This document shows positions 8,677 to 19,539 of a DNA stretch of 34,666 nucleotides, piece by piece. Both the position numbers and the translations under genes were made by a program. Source of the DNA: Carex sylvatica. Taxonomy: Eukaryota; Streptophyta; Magnoliopsida; Poales; Cyperaceae. The stretch's first letter is position 1. The number at the start of each line of letters is the position of its first letter. The notes under the pieces were generated by a model that did no database searches, was not told the origin of the DNA, and saw nothing but the letters and a program-made list of their open reading frames with translations. Where the stretch lies: assembly GCA_964058845.1 (NCBI GenBank), contig CAXKVR010000399.1, forward strand, positions 1 through 34,666, written 5' to 3'.

Positions 8677-8805
8677 GTGCTACAGTAGATATCTACACGT
8701 AAATTCTTAAATAACATATTAAATACTATATATTTTTTTATCTTTTTGACAATTTTATTAAAACAATCTCAAGCAGACATATTAAATAACAAATAGCATT
8801 TCTTA

Positions 8806-9230
8806 AAGAGGAGGGTTCAAATACTTTCATTTTTTGTGTCTCCACCATGCCTCCATTTTTTAAGACTTTAGTAACTCAAAATTTAAAACTTATAAGTCAA
8901 AATAAAATCATTAGATATAATCTACATCATTTTATCTATGCACGTGTAAAAAATTATGACATTTCAATTTTATTTTGATTGTCATCAAGAGCTTGTAAAA
9001 AAGACACTAATGTGGATGAATTATAGACGTTGATTTTTGAACTTATAGATTCACATAATTTTTTTTTTTGAAATGTGATAATTTTTTATGAGTACATAGA
9101 TAAAATAACATAGATCACATCTAACAGTTTTATTTTGACTTTTATGTTTTAAATTTTGAGTTATTAAAGTCTTAAAAAAATGAAGGTATGGTGGAGGCAC
9201 AAAAAATAGAGGCATTTAAACCCTCCTCTT
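8806..9230. mobile_element. 425-bp fold-back MITE with TCTTA target duplication
   Basis: The terminal inverted repeats begin AAGAGGAGGGTT and continue for about 85 bases with few mismatches, including TTTTTTGTG(T/C)CTCCACCAT and AAGACTTTA(G/A)TAACTC. The interior is AT-rich and non-coding. It is bracketed by TCTTA at 8801-8805 and 9231-9235. Family not assigned. Confidence 0.85.
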
Positions 9231-9235
9231 TCTTA

Positions 9236-9913
9236 AATGATATGAAAAAATGAATACATGACCAATCAATTATCAATCAATTCAAAAATCTTTTATATGA
9301 TGTTTAAAAATTAGATGATGCAATTTATATATGGCAAGTACGTATCTAAATAAATTTAGGCTTCTACACAATAAAAAAAAATGCATAAAATCAGAATATT
9401 TGATCAGATGACTGATATATATTCAATTCAAAATTTTATTTTTTAATCAAATTTATTGATAGTTCAGAACATCTACGTGCTTAATATATATAAGAATGGA
9501 GATATATACTATCAATAAGGGTGATGTACTGATGTGGTTAACATTTCAGTGCAAACAATTAAGCACGTCTTTCGGTGACGGGTCAAAATAAGAATGCTGC
9601 CACTTACGCTGCAAAAATAGCAAGGTTTTTGGAACTCACAACGGCATCTTCCCGGTGCATTGGCAATGTGAGATGGAGCAGACTTGGGTCTAATGATCAT
9701 TGGACTCAAAGTGATTTTAATGAGTTCGCTCACTATCGGATTTGCTTTAGAATTCATGCGCATTAATTTTAAAGCATACGCAAAAATATGAGCGCGAATT
9801 CTAAAACAAATCTAATGGTGAGCGAACCCATTGAAACTACTTTAAATTCAATGATCATCGGACTCAAATTGTTCTCATGCAACATACATTCAAGGCTTGT
9901 CCCACATAGATGT
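9236..9913. other. Intergenic, no gene supported
   Basis: Contains two related stretches (about 9680-9730 and 9810-9870) sharing TCTAATG, AATGATCAT and GGACTCAAA, a degenerate local duplication. The overlapping small frames on both strands look accidental. The right end leads into a sulfotransferase remnant. Confidence 0.5.
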
Positions 9914-10017
9914 AATCGTGGGAAGTTTTATCAAGCCAGGTACCACTTGGCTCAAAGCCCTCACATTCACAATAGTACACCGAAATCACATTTATTATGA
10001 CCCTGCATCATTAACTG
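9914..10017 (+). pseudogene. Cytosolic sulfotransferase fragment (PAPS-binding loop only)
   Basis: In frame from 9914 the translation gives IVGSFIKPGTTWLKALTF and then a His-Arg-Asn stretch ending in a stop at 10015. This is the 5'-phosphosulfate-binding loop region of plant cytosolic sulfotransferases (canonical core KSGTTWLKAL), with the loop Ser changed to Pro. Nothing upstream or downstream continues the protein, and a MITE lies 56 bases further on. It is a diverged duplicate of the start of the remnant at 14034-14818. Confidence 0.8.
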
Positions 10018-10072
10018 ATTAACCTAATCATTAATCAACTCCTAACAATTATATATATATATATATATATAT

Positions 10073-10430
10073 GAGTAAAGCTAGGGTGTGATGTGCTTAC
10101 CAAGAGAGTTTGGTGAACACAACTCCAAAAGTCCATCGGATCGACTTCAAACGCCGAATCCAAACCGTTGAAATCCATGTACTTCATGAGTGATGCATGT
10201 ACATGCAAAATTTTAAAATTTTTGAGTTTATTTGCTACACGGTCAAGCGGTTTGGATTCGACGTTTGACGTCGAAATTCGAAACTTTCAAAATTTTGCAT
10301 GTATATATATCACTCATGAAGTACATAAATTTCAACGGTTTGGATTCGGGGTTTGACGTTAATCCGATATACTTTTGAAGTTGTGCTTATCAAATTCTCT
10401 TGATGAGCACATCACACCCTAGCTTTGCTC
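10073..10430. mobile_element. 358-bp fold-back MITE in a TA repeat, copy 2
   Basis: Same length and termini as 3946-4303 (GAGTAAAGCTAGGGTGTGAT, AGCTTTGCTC) with scattered substitutions. A TA run of about 22 bases abuts the left end. Because it sits at the same place in the duplicated block, it was probably duplicated with the block and not inserted again. Confidence 0.88.
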
Positions 10431-11721
10431 ATATAGTTTTGTTAAGCCTCCAGATCAGTGATTTTCAAAGTAACTTAATAAATAGTAAAAAATATTCTAC
10501 AAAATTATAAAATTTGGTCTCGAAGCACGTTTTAATATAGATATCACATCTAACGGTTTGGATTGACTTTTTAAACTTTGAAACTTGAAAAACAACTTAG
10601 TTGCACCTCACGAACAATTAATTTGATATTAGCCAACCTCTATATATATATATATATATGAGCGTTGAGTAATATGTATATATACTGAGCAATGGATAGA
10701 GAAATCAAGCGGAGTCAGTATGAATACCGATACAAGACCAAGAGCTAGCGTTTAAAAATTACATAATTTATGTCGTTAGTTTGGAATGTGAAAGAGAAAC
10801 GTTGGCCTTGCATGTTTGTTATATATGCTTAGAACTAAAAGTAAATTACATAAACACATGTTAATTAAATCAATAGCCGTACGTCTTGTTAATGAGCTGC
10901 CTAACTTGTCTCATGCATATTTTCTTCGCTGCATTAACAGGATCGGTTTTGAAGATTTTGGAGCCCGAGGTGAAAAAAAAATTTGAGCTCTTGTACACAC
11001 ATTTTTTTTATTAATATACCAATAGATTATTAAATTTGATTATTAGTTAAGCAAGTTATAAATTAATCAATAGAAAGTTAACATTCAGAAAATGAAAAAT
11101 AAAATCACTTTTTCAATGAACTATTTGTGCCAATACTGTTTTGGATGTCTAGACTCTAGAGAGGCTAGAGGCTGTGAAATATGAAATGATTCATTGCACC
11201 AATGTCCGCTTGGACATTTCTCAAGAGAACAGCACAATTAATGCATTATTTAATAGGCTATATATGGATGAATATAATGAGTTAATGACGACACCTCAGC
11301 AACTATTAAGGGATTTGATTAATGTTGGTTTCAAGCCAACTTCACCGGGTCCAGCCCCATCCACACTAATAACTTCTCATAAATAAATGGATATATATTT
11401 TATCTAATCAAATATATATTAAATGAGGAAAGTTGCTGAAATGTTGAGAATTCTAAATAAGAATGCAATTAACAACATGTACCAGAGAGGAATAACTAAT
11501 TTACACATTTTATCCATGACCTATTTTGCTCGACATTTCTTAATTCGGAAGTAATGTCATTCTCACACCATATGGCTCAAGATCTGTTTGTATCCTCTCA
11601 ACAAACACTATTAGAATCTATTTCAACCGCGTAAATATAATTGCTTAACAGTGTGGGTATAAAAAAAAAAATGTCATTTCGTTGGTACTGATGTAAATTA
11701 ATGAGAGAAGAGGTAAAACAA
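10431..11721. repeat. Duplicated block (copy 2) with MITE remnant and small ORF
   Basis: Paralogue of 4344-5628. Unlike that copy it continues past 11721 into the flank of nuclease copy A, so this is the arrangement without the MITE at 5631. Part of its tail (about 11391-11720) recurs at 15073-15430 near nuclease copy B. Confidence 0.82.
11174..11386 (+). CDS. Small ORF, 70 residues, CEP-like C-terminal motif (hypothetical), paralogue
   Basis: Differs from the frame at 5088-5300 by one residue (Arg for Trp in the NALFN(W/R)LYMDE stretch), whereas the surrounding non-coding DNA has more changes and indels. The C-terminus keeps GFKPTSPGPAPST. No signal peptide, no recognised domain and no obvious promoter. 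Keeping the frame is mild evidence of coding, but the copies may simply be young. Confidence 0.35.
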   Translation: MKYEMIHCTNVRLDISQENSTINALFNRLYMDEYNELMTTPQQLLRDLINVGFKPTSPGPAPSTLITSHK

Positions 11722-12035
11722 AGTGTGGGTATATATGTACGTATCCTTTTGTGCAATGAAAAGAGAAGACGTCGTTGGTTCTTAAATTAATGCTTTAATT
11801 AGGTGACATCATTAATTGAAATTTAAGTCTTATACTTATTAAATTCCACAATCAAATAAATGAGTCAACAAAATAGAAAGTACAATTTTATTTCAACATT
11901 AAATAAAACTTCCATACAACAATATAATTAAGTTTGGAACATAATAAAATGTAAATGGCTTGAGAGAAGACATTATTGATTGGATTGATATTTATTATAT
12001 ATATGTATACTGATTATGATGAGTCTTCATAATTC
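11722..12035. other. 3' flank of nuclease copy A, no gene
   Basis: Non-coding and paralogous to 15651-15927, the 3' flank of nuclease copy B, sharing GAAAAGAGAAGACG and CCTTGAGAGAAGACATT-type stretches. It lacks the 193-bp insertion found in copy B. Confidence 0.75.
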
Positions 12036-12803
12036 TTATATGAATATTTGGTTGAGGAAATTAGCCAATCTCACACCACCTTGAGCAATTCATGTATTTA
12101 CAACTGATTTTCGAGATGAGTAATAAGTATCTGTAATTGATGTATTTACAACTAAACCCTAAACCCTAAACTCCACTACTGTCATGACAATCTCCTGATA
12201 AATAAATTGAGAAATCAAAATATCATAAATATTCATTGATATGAAAAAAGAATATAGCTTCTTGTATAAATATTATTTGTTCATCATCCCTATCTCTTTT
12301 TCCTTCCTCTTTATGCCTCTATTTTGTTAGCTTCTTTGAAACTGTAACAGTATTTTTAAGTTAATGAACTTTGTAAAATTGAAAAATTAAACAACTTACT
12401 AGTGTAGTCATAGGCACACAAGTTATCAGGAGTATTAAGATAATGAAATGCGGAAGACCAAGGATATGCAGTGCGCACGTTGTCAGCCCAGCTACACATA
12501 GATGCGAGATTACCGTTGGCCGAGGAAGAAAGCAAATTTAACACAGCGCTCGATGCAATACTAGTGAGATAACTCTGCAAATTTCAAATCATTTATGTTT
12601 ACATATGATATAATACTGCAATTGATGGCAGAACATCAATATAGTAGTACACTTATATCTTGTCCCAATTAAGAAAATAAAAATAAAATTACCTGAGCAA
12701 TCTTGCAAATCATGTAATGGCCATCTGTACTCCAAGCACTGGATAAGGAAACGGATGAAAAAAGTGAAACAACAAATATTACAACAAACATCAAATTTGC
12801 CAT
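12036..12803 (-). pseudogene. S1/P1-type nuclease pseudogene, copy A (internal exons deleted)
   Basis: Homologous to the intact copy at 15928-17905. Exon 1 (12693-12803, signal peptide and AWSTDGHYMICKIAQ) and exon 2 (12400-12574) are open with normal splice sites. Exon 3 begins at 12194 but is cut after GATTGTCATGACAGTAGTGG-type sequence at 12171. It is joined through a 30-bp filler (12141-12170) to the last exon (12036-12130), so exons 4-7, with most of the zinc-binding core, are missing. The last exon also has an in-frame TGA where copy B has AGA. Relative to copy B, the residue after the mature N-terminal Trp is Ser instead of Gly. No functional enzyme is possible. Confidence 0.92.
12141..12170. 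other. 30-bp repair filler with telomere-type repeats
   Basis: Replaces the 1242 bp present in copy B (16033-17274). The first 13 bases (TGTATTTACAACT) repeat 12093-12105 just upstream. The rest reads AAACCCTAAACCCTAAA, nearly two and a half plant telomere units. This is the form expected of end-joining with templated or telomeric filler. Confidence 0.85.
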
Positions 12804-14033
12804 GTATATCCTTCTCTTTATTTCTCTATCCCACTATCTATTTCTTTATATGTGCTTCTTTGTTCACTTCTCCAATTTATACATCTTTCAATTCTACATA
12901 TTTCTCATTGAAAAAAAATATGAAGACCTGAATATGCTATGGAATATTATGTTATTGCTTAATATAACAGTGCAACATGAATATAGTGCTTTTTTCAATT
13001 ATAAAATCATTTTTATATGCAAGCTTGAGACATTTAAAAATTAATCTTGTCTTCGAGGACATTATGAAAAATTCAATGTCAGAAATATAATAATAATTTG
13101 AATTCTTACAGATCGATGCTTGGGTACGGTCCATTTATCCTCAAAATGTTAGTAAAACATTTCTTGATCATCAATATATTACATGGAAGTTTCTAGCTTT
13201 TCTTTTATATTTAAGGGAGTACATAAACACTTAATGAGTTTTAAATTAAAATTACTTTTTAAATAGTTAGCAGTTGCCTATGACAAACATAATAAAAATT
13301 TCGTTAGAACTAATTAGAGATTTAGAGGATCTAGGAAAATTCTGTTTTTTTATCCAAAAGTCCTCTACTTGGTACATGACCACTTGTATAAAGTTTCTAT
13401 TAAAATCTAAGTCCTAACATTTTCAAACAATGAAGACTGGACAGCCCATTAAATCAGTCTAAACTCTAATTTTAATTTGATAGCATATGCTCGAATTTTA
13501 TTCTTTTTATATGATTTATATCTAAACTGTAATTTATATTTTTTGTTATGTTCCTTAGTATTTTTATATTAGGATGCTTAATAAGATTGCTTTATATTAT
13601 ACTTGTATGAGTACGTGAAATTCTTTTTGCTGAACAATTAATAATACATAATTCTCAACAAAAAATTTAAATATTATTTTATATTTTGAAGCATTTATTT
13701 TTCCGCGGAGGTAACTTTTCTCCGTGGTAGTGATAGTGCTGTCGGAACTGGTATTAATTCTTTATAATCATTTATCATCTGAGGTGGTACGATCACTTAT
13801 GAAATATGTTTTAATGTCTTTGTAAACTTGATTGTACTGGATAATTTGTGGTAACTTTGTTTTTAGGAATGATTATGTAAAAGAAATTAAGTTTATAGCA
13901 TTGTATAATAATTCTGAAGTACTAATTTTGGCTAAAATGTGTCTTGAGTTTCAAGAACTAGGGCAAAGGTCAAAGCTGAAGAGATTGAATTTGTTATATA
14001 TGCAAGTTTTCATTAGAGTGATTAATTTGTTTA
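12804..14033. other. Upstream of nuclease copy A, then intergenic; no gene
   Basis: Up to about 13340 it is paralogous to the region upstream of copy B (17906-18440), with a TATA-like TTATATGTGC context near 12846. From 13340 to 14033 I see only AT-rich sequence with no supported frame. Confidence 0.65.
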
Positions 14034-14818
14034 ATCGTGGCGGGTTATATGAAGTCCGGCACCACTTGGCTCAAAGCCCTCAGTTTCACTATAATAATGC
14101 ACCGAAACAAGTATGCTTAAAGTTTCTCATCTCACCCTTTGCTTAAACTCAATCCTCGTGATGGTGTTCCATACATTGAAGGTCACTATGCTATCCGAGA
14201 TGGTCAACAGTGTCTCGAAACACTTCCTTCGCATAGAGTTCTTGGAACTCATAAACCATACTCAATGCTCCCAGAGAGCATAACAAGTACGACATCAAAG
14301 TGTCGAATCGTTTACATCTGTAGAGAACCAAAAGATGGTTTAGTCTCCCTTTTGGCACATGGTCATAAAATTTGAATGGTTTAAGAAATCATTTCCTTTT
14401 AATCAAGTATTTTACTTATTTTGTGAGGGTCGAATACCAGCCGGTTCTATCTGGGATCATGTGCTCGAATATTACACGAAGAGCTTGCATTGCCCTGATA
14501 AAATTGTGTTCCTTAAATACGAGGCAATGATGAAGAACCCATATGAAAAATGGTCTAGTAGAAGAGATCGTTCAATTTTGTAGCTTCAACAAACTCAAAG
14601 ATATCTACTCGATCGGTATCCTCTACTGAGTTTTCAAGGAAACAAACTCAAAGACCTTGATGTCAACAAAAATGGAATAGCTAATGTAAACAATGATCTC
14701 TTCTTTAGAAAAGTTGTGGTTGGAGATTGGCAAAATCATATGACACCTGGCTACTAAGTTGGATGAGATTACCAAAGAGAAATCATGTCATTCTGGTTTT
14801 ACCTTTGGAGCGGGGTGA
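14034..14818 (+). pseudogene. Cytosolic sulfotransferase (SOT) pseudogene
   Basis: The family transfers sulfate from PAPS to small hydroxylated acceptors in the cytosol. Seen in order: YMKSGTTWLKALSFTI (PAPS loop, from 14046), HPLLKLNPRDGVPYIEG, RVLGTHKPYSMLPESI, CRIVYICREPKDGLVSL (3'-phosphate-binding region), [46 protein letters not shown] and a C-terminal KLDEITKEK...SGFTFG. Breaks: in-frame TAA at 14118-14120, a frameshift near 14360-14375, another near 14560-14590, and another near 14745. The N-terminal 60 or so residues are absent. No introns are apparent, as in most plant SOT genes. Together with the fragment at 9914, this points to a former tandem SOT pair. Confidence 0.92.
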
Positions 14819-15449
14819 TGCTTTTGCACTTATAAATTCTCTTGTCCGAATATTACATGCGGTGCTTGTTGTATTTATATATATTGAAATTCTCTTGTCC
14901 TAGCTACTGTATATAAGTGGTTTAATTTTCAACAAATTAGATGATGCATGCAGTTTGCAATTAATTTGTTTGCCAAATTTGTGACCCTAGAGTTTTTAAG
15001 AGATTAATATATGTCGTAAATAAAACTAGCTATCTTCAATCCCGTCGACCATGTATGAGATCTCAAAATTAAATGGATATTTTATCTAAGAAAATATATA
15101 TTAAACGACGAACGTTGCTGAAATGTTGAGAATTCTAAATAAGAATGCAACAACAAGTACCAGAGAGGAATAACTAATTTACATATTTTATCTATGGCCT
15201 ATTTTGCTCGACATTACTTCGGAAGTAATGTCATTCTCGCACCATGGCTCAAGGTCTGTTTGTATCCTCTCAACAAACACTATTAGAATCTATTTCAACT
15301 GCGTAAATATAATTGCTTAACAGTGTGGGTATAAAGAATGTCATTAATACATGTCATTCCATTGTTTGAAGAGAGAAGTCATTGGTACTGATGTAAATGA
15401 GAGAGGAGGGAAAAAAAGGTGTGGGTATGTTTCCCTTTGTGCAATGAAA
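14819..15449. other. Intergenic; tail of the duplicated block
   Basis: No gene. From about 15073 it resembles 5305-5628 and 11391-11720 (GTTGCTGAAATGTTGAGAATTC and ACAGTGTGGGTATAA-type phrases), a third partial copy of that block. Confidence 0.7.
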
Positions 15450-15642
15450 TCTGTATCCTCCAAGGTACCTGACTCAACACAATTGAAAAGGACGGCCCAG
15501 ATTTAATTTCATCCGGTTCTTGCTCTGGATGATTGAGGGGCAGTATTATTTGTGCTTTGAGATTTGTGCCAAGTTAAAAAGAACAATTTTGGACCATCTG
15601 ATTCAATTGTACTCAGTCCAGTTACCTGAGAGGATGTGAATT
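15450..15642. mobile_element. 193-bp MITE with 8-bp target duplication CAATGAAA
   Basis: CAATGAAA occurs on both sides (15442-15449 and 15643-15650) but only once at the paralogous empty site near nuclease copy A (about 11755-11762). The ends are imperfect inverted repeats: ATCCTCCAAGGTACCTGACT at the left and, on the opposite strand, ATCCTCTCAGGTAACTGGAC at the right, each followed by ACAATTGAA. An 8-bp duplication suits an hAT-type element. Confidence 0.85.
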
Positions 15643-15927
15643 CAATGAAAAGAGAAGACGAGGTTGGTTCTTAAATTAATGCATTGATTAGGTGACATCA
15701 TTAATTAATGGAAATTTAAGTCTTATACTTATTAAATTCCACAATCAAATAAATGAGTCAACAAAATAGAAAGTACAATTTTATTTCAACATTAGATAAA
15801 ACTTCCATACAACAATATAATTAAGTTTGGAACATAACAAAATGTAAATGCCTTGAGAGAAGACATTATTGATTGGATTGATATTTATTATATATATGTA
15901 GCCCATTATAATGAGTCTTCGTAATTT

Positions 15928-17905
15928 TTATATGAATATTTGGTTGAGGAAATTAGCCAATCTCACACCACCTTGAGCAATTCTTGTATTCACAACTGAT
16001 TTTCGAGATGAGTAATAAGTATCTGTAATTGAACAAGTAAATTATTAATCATAATAGTAGCCGAGATGGAAATCAACTTTAAAACTTCAAAAGGAATCAT
16101 TCATATATATATATATATATATATATATGGATTAAAAGAGTATAATATAATTTAAGTTATTTTTTTTGTCACAAGCAAAGTATCATACCACTTAAGTGGG
16201 CACCATTCGGGGCATCTTTGTATGCATAACTACAAGCCTGCAAAATGCTCTCTGATGCAATGCTGAAATAAATAATGTGTGGTTTCAAAATTAATGTTAG
16301 TATTTACAATAGAGAAAAAGAATTCCTTCTTTCAACAATACAATATTTTTATCTTACGTATTTGCACAAGCAGACAATGTAGAGCCACATGAGTTCCACT
16401 GACTTTTTTGAGTAGACTACATTGTCAAAAAAAAAAAGGCACAAGGCAATTAAAAAAATTAGAAAGTATACAAAAATTGGGTCTATACATAAAGCATGGA
16501 AAATAAAATATGCTCTAACATTGCAAGTAACTCATCATACCGTAATATTTGCTTTAATTGAATCTGACATTCTATTCACATCGTTGCCAAAGTAGTTCGA
16601 TTCTGAACTTTGTATTATTTTTGTGTCCCATACCTAAACCAAACAATCAACGCAGTTCTTTTGTCAATATTAATAACAATTCTATTTTGTATGTATTAAT
16701 TTACATATATGGGTAGATATATCTAATTTTTTTGTTGTAATGTAGTTAAATGTTGACGACTTAACTGAGTGAAGGTTTGTCTGAACATTGTACCAGTACA
16801 CTGTCATGCTATTGCCACCGGCATCTGTTGTAAAACCAACATGAAGTGGTTGATGAACGTCTCCCATAAAATGTGACAAGAACATGAGTGCTTGAGTCAA
16901 GTTATCTAAGGAGAAAAAAAAAAAAAGAGAGAGAGAAAAGCAGTCTCATTTAATATAACAATTAATTAGACTATTTCATATTTTTTTTATTTTTGCTCAG
17001 ATTACGATCGAGGATTACTGGGAAAAACTACCAAATGCTTACTAAGCATATATATGTTTACCGTATGTATGTCATGCATCAAGACTTAAGCAATTTGTAA
17101 TAAGAAATTCGAACTAAGAATCAATGTTAGGTACGAATCTAAACCAGATATATAGTAAGATATTGTATTGTTAATTAAGTTATTGTAAGCATTATCTTAC
17201 AAGTTGTCGAAGGATAAGTTTTAAGTTGTGTTGTGTAATTGTTAATTGCTCCGACCACACATCGTCCTGATGCTCCACTACTATCATGACAGTCTCCTGA
17301 TAAATAAATTGAGAAATCAAAATATCATAAATATTCATTGATATGAAAAAAGATTATAGCTTCTTGTATAAATATTATTTGTTCATCATCCCTATCTCTT
17401 TTTCCTTCCTCTTTATGTCTCTCTTTTGTTAGCTTCTTTGAAACTGTAACAGTATTTTTAAGTTAATGAACTTTGTAAAATTGAAAAATTAAACAACTTA
17501 CTAGTGTAGTCATAGGCACACAAGTTATCAGGAGTATTAAGATAATGAAGTGCGGAAGACCAAGGATATGCAGTGCGCACGTTGTCAGCCCAGCTACACA
17601 TAGATGCGAGATTACCGTTGGCCGAGGAAGGAAGCAAATTTAACACAGCGCTCGATGCAGTACTAGTGAGATAACTCTGCAAATTTCAAATCATTTATGT
17701 TTACATATGATATAATACTGCAATTGATGGCAGAACATCAATATAGCAGTTAACTTATATCTTGTTCCAATTAAGAAAATAAAAATAAAATTACCTGAGC
17801 AATCTTGCAAACCATGTAATGGCCATCTGTACCCCAAGCACTGGATAAGGAAACGGATGAAAAAAGTGAAACAACAAATATGACAACAAACATCAAATTT
17901 GCCAT
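15928..17905 (-). CDS. S1/P1-type zinc-dependent endonuclease (ENDO/BFN-like), eight exons, 280 residues
   Basis: Exons read on the minus strand: 17795-17905, 17502-17676, 17201-17296, 16766-16905, 16541-16633, 16358-16416, 16189-16262, 15928-16022. Their 843 nt are in phase with GT-AG introns and a TAA stop. Residues 1-23 form a hydrophobic signal peptide ending before Trp24, the mature N-terminus that binds zinc in this family. The other expected ligands are present at matching spacing: H29, D68, H81, H139, D143, H149, H173, D177. FLSHFMGDVHQPLHVG and GGVRLANFLNQ are family signatures. Such enzymes cut single-stranded DNA and RNA in the secretory or vacuolar route, often in senescence or cell death. 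The length is near the family norm of about 290. Copy A (12036-12803) is its broken duplicate. Confidence 0.93.
16101..16129. repeat. (AT)n microsatellite in the last intron of nuclease copy B
   Basis: About 28 bases of alternating AT between the last two exons (intron 16023-16188). It lies within the part deleted in copy A. Confidence 0.93.
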
Positions 17906-17943
17906 GTATATCCTGCTCTTTATTTCTCTATCGCACTATCTAT

Positions 17944-17956
17944 TTCTTTATATGTG
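17944..17956 (-). promoter_or_regulatory. Putative TATA box of nuclease copy B
   Basis: The minus strand reads CACATATAAAGAAA about 45 bases before the ATG at 17905. It is conserved at the matching place of copy A. The short distance to the ATG makes it tentative. Confidence 0.45.
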
Positions 17957-18848
17957 CTTCTTTGTTCACTTCTCCAATTTATACCTTTCAATTCTACATA
18001 TTTCTCATTTAAAAAATATGAAGAGCTGAAATATGCTATGGAATATTATGTTATTGCTTAATGTAACACTACAACATGAATATAGTGTTTTTTTCAATTA
18101 TAAAATCATCTTTATATGCAAGCTTAAGACATTTAAAAATTAATCTTGTCTTCGAGAACACTATATATGAAAAATTCAATATCAGAAATATAATAATAAT
18201 TTGAATTCTTACAGATGCTTGGGTATCCTCAAAATGTTAGTAAAACTTTTCTTGATCATTAATATATTGCATGGAAGTTTCTAGTTTTTCTTTTATATTT
18301 TAGGGAGTACATGAACACTGAATAAGTTTTAAATTAAAATCATTTTTTAAATTGTTAGCAGTTGCGTATCACAAACATAAAAAAACTTCGTTAGAACCAA
18401 TTAGAGATTTAATTAGATGATCTAGGAAAATTCTGTTTTATGAGCATATTTTCCATTTTTTAATTCAGTTAAAATTAATAAATTCATAGTTTGAAAACTA
18501 GTTATAATTTCTTATACTTTTCCAAACCGAACTAGTATATTTAAAAATTCAGAATAAAAAAATAAGAATTGGAACCAATTAAGAAGCCTGATTTGCAATT
18601 TCAAAATAAACCAATTAATTTAGTTATGGGTCTGGCATGTTTAAGGAAATTGCTTCTTTTTTTTATTTTGATTCTCTTAATCCCGTAGGCAATTTGGGAT
18701 TTTATTAAATTATAAGGCCCAGCCCTCTTGGGCCTAGTTTGGTCTTTGAGTCGCAAATCAATGGTTTCTCTTCTCTGGGAAGTTATGTTTTTCTATTTCT
18801 CAATTGAAAAAAGAAAAAAGCTGTTGGTACTGGGTACTGGTACAAACA
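17957..18848. other. Upstream of nuclease copy B, then intergenic; no gene
   Basis: Paralogous to the region upstream of copy A until about 18440. After that it is AT-rich with a short fold-back (AAGGCCCAGCC and TTGGGCCTAG, around 18713-18737). No supported frame. Confidence 0.65.
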
Positions 18849-19354
18849 TAGGGGTACTGTAAACGGAACGGATATTATCCAATTTCGTCCGAATCCAAAT
18901 CTGAAAAATTACTTAAATTATCCTATCTGTATTCGTATCCGAAACTATCTATATCTGTATCCGAAAAATTATAGCAGATAAGGATATGATTAGATTTTTA
19001 ACTATCCGTATCCGATCGTTTATATCCCTGAACCACAACAAATGTATTCTATGTTCTTAAATTGATTTATTAAATTACGTATTCATAATAATAATTTATT
19101 AAACTGCATATACATATATATTTTGATGAATAATATAACACTATGACATAATTAGTGACTAATATTTTGATAATATGATATATGTTTTGTTATTAACAAA
19201 CTTATTATGAAAATATTAGATCTAATATTCGTATCCTTTTGGTATCCGATCTGTAGCGCTTAATATCTAATCCGTATCCGTATCCAAAAAATTATAACGA
19301 ATAAGAATACAATTTGATAACTATCATATCTATATCCGACCGTTTACACCCCTA
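18849..19354. mobile_element. hAT-type MITE, about 506 bp
   Basis: Ends TAGGGGT...GTAAACGG and CCGTTTACACCCCTA, inverted repeats of the common plant hAT type. Flanked by ACAAACA at 18842-18848 and 19355-19361 (7 exact bases, consistent with a decayed 8-bp duplication). The subterminal regions carry many TATCCGTATCC-like motifs. No transposase. Confidence 0.85.
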
Positions 19355-19539
19355 ACAAACAGCAAAAGCCAGTATACAATCACCAAAAAATTGAAGTAAC
19401 AAAAATAAATATTATATTAAACATTACTATAAGTGGGCAACTTTTGCTCCATCTCAATGGCAACAGCAATACAGATTTTCAATGGGAAATCACTAGAAGA
19501 GTCCATCATATTCATGAAATTAACTTGAGCTAGATTGGT

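Noticed and set aside
9512..9766. Opposed frames of 83 and 63 residues
   Set aside because: Fully overlapping on opposite strands, no recognisable domain, and lying in a decayed local repeat.
3700..11700. CRISPR-like array suggested by regularly recurring blocks
   Set aside because: The repeats are kilobase-scale duplications and MITEs with no short repeat-spacer periodicity, in a plant nuclear context.
12153..12171. True chromosome end or telomere
   Set aside because: Only about two and a half CCCTAAA units, embedded between gene fragments; it is an interstitial scar.
12802..13134. Hydrophobic 80-residue plus-strand frame upstream of nuclease copy A and the overlapping minus frame
   Set aside because: Low-complexity T-rich DNA; the matching region of copy B (17904-18150) does not keep the frame.
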